A stretch of DNA of 5,749 nucleotides, taken from positions 1 through 5,749 of the forward strand of contig JALSNB010000016.1 in the NCBI GenBank assembly GCA_026987225.1. The letters are read 5' to 3'. This DNA comes from Caldisericaceae bacterium (GTDB lineage: Bacteria; Caldisericota; Caldisericia; Caldisericales; Caldisericaceae). Position numbers and translations under genes: made by a program. Below are positions 5,606-5,749 of the stretch, piece by piece; the stretch's first letter is position 1, and each line of letters begins with the position of its first letter. A model generated the notes under the pieces. That model was not told where the DNA came from. It searched no databases and worked only from the letters and a program-made list of their open reading frames with translations.

Positions 5606-5749
5606 ACCGTATGGCATCACGTCGTTCAAATTTACTGAAAAAGTAAAAAAAACATTACATGCGAAAAAGGCGGGGCACACAGGCACGCTCGATCCGATTG
5701 CAACGGGACTCATGGTAATTGCCCTGAACGGTGCAACCAAATTCATACC
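5568..5749 (+). CDS. truB: tRNA pseudouridine-55 synthase TruB, N-terminal 60 residues (3' end beyond right edge)
   Basis: TruB converts U55 to pseudouridine in the T-loop of tRNAs. The first 60 residues show the family layout: ILLISKPYGITSF at 8-20 (the K-P-x-G-x-T-S motif), then KKAGHTGTLDPIATGLM at 33-49 with catalytic Asp42 in GHTGTLDP, then NGATKF at 54-59. The ATG at 5568 lies inside the 3' end of the methyltransferase gene, an overlap of 38 bases. An in-frame stop at 5556-5558 excludes a longer start. AGGAG at 5551-5555 is 12 bases upstream, a long gap, so coupling to the preceding gene is likely. Asp42 and its motif are intact. In many Bacillota truB lies near nusA-infB-rbfA and before ribF; here it follows cdaA-cdaR-ogt, and what comes next is outside the window. 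Confidence 0.93.
   Translation, partial: MEELRPYILLISKPYGITSFKFTEKVKKTLHAKKAGHTGTLDPIATGLMVIALNGATKFI

Overview
The window looks like a chromosomal housekeeping segment from a low-to-moderate GC bacterium of the Bacillota type, most plausibly Clostridia. The reasons are the purine-rich coding strands, strong GGAGG-like ribosome binding sites, sigma-A type TATAAT boxes, and above all the cdaA-cdaR pair for c-di-AMP synthesis. No tRNA, rRNA, CRISPR array, insertion sequence or phage gene is visible. The genus cannot be named from sequence alone.

Layout, left to right. (1) Bases 1-579, minus strand: the N-terminal 193 residues of an acyl-CoA dehydrogenase, cut by the left edge. (2) Bases 580-654: a short divergent promoter region. 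(3) Bases 655-2334, plus strand: a complete ABC-F ATPase with two intact nucleotide-binding domains and a lysine-rich C-terminal tail. (4) Bases 2335-2610, minus strand: a 91-residue two-helix membrane protein resembling DUF4405 or cytochrome b-like proteins; its stop codon directly abuts the ABC-F stop. (5) Bases 2611-2743: a second divergent promoter region with a TATAAT box in each direction and a perfect ATATTTT-C-AAAATAT inverted repeat beside the rightward one. (6) Bases 2744-5749, plus strand: a tightly packed run of a MoaD/ThiS-like sulfur-carrier protein ending in GGG, cdaA, cdaR, an Ogt/MGMT-type DNA repair methyltransferase, and the start of truB, which is cut by the right edge.

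How the genes relate. cdaA and cdaR overlap by 4 bases and encode the membrane diadenylate cyclase and its YbbR-domain regulator. The methyltransferase overlaps cdaR, and truB overlaps the methyltransferase, so these four genes are probably co-transcribed and translationally coupled. The sulfur-carrier gene lies 51 bases upstream of cdaA on the same strand and may head the operon. Its usual partners (ThiF/MoeB-type activating enzyme, ThiG, MoaE) are absent here. Another departure is that the usual Bacillota partner of cdaA-cdaR, glmM, does not follow cdaR; ogt and truB do.

I see no strong case for an undescribed multi-gene system. The points most worth a second look are the orphan sulfur carrier beside the c-di-AMP genes with its palindromic promoter element, the minimal two-histidine membrane protein, and the unusual cdaA translation start.
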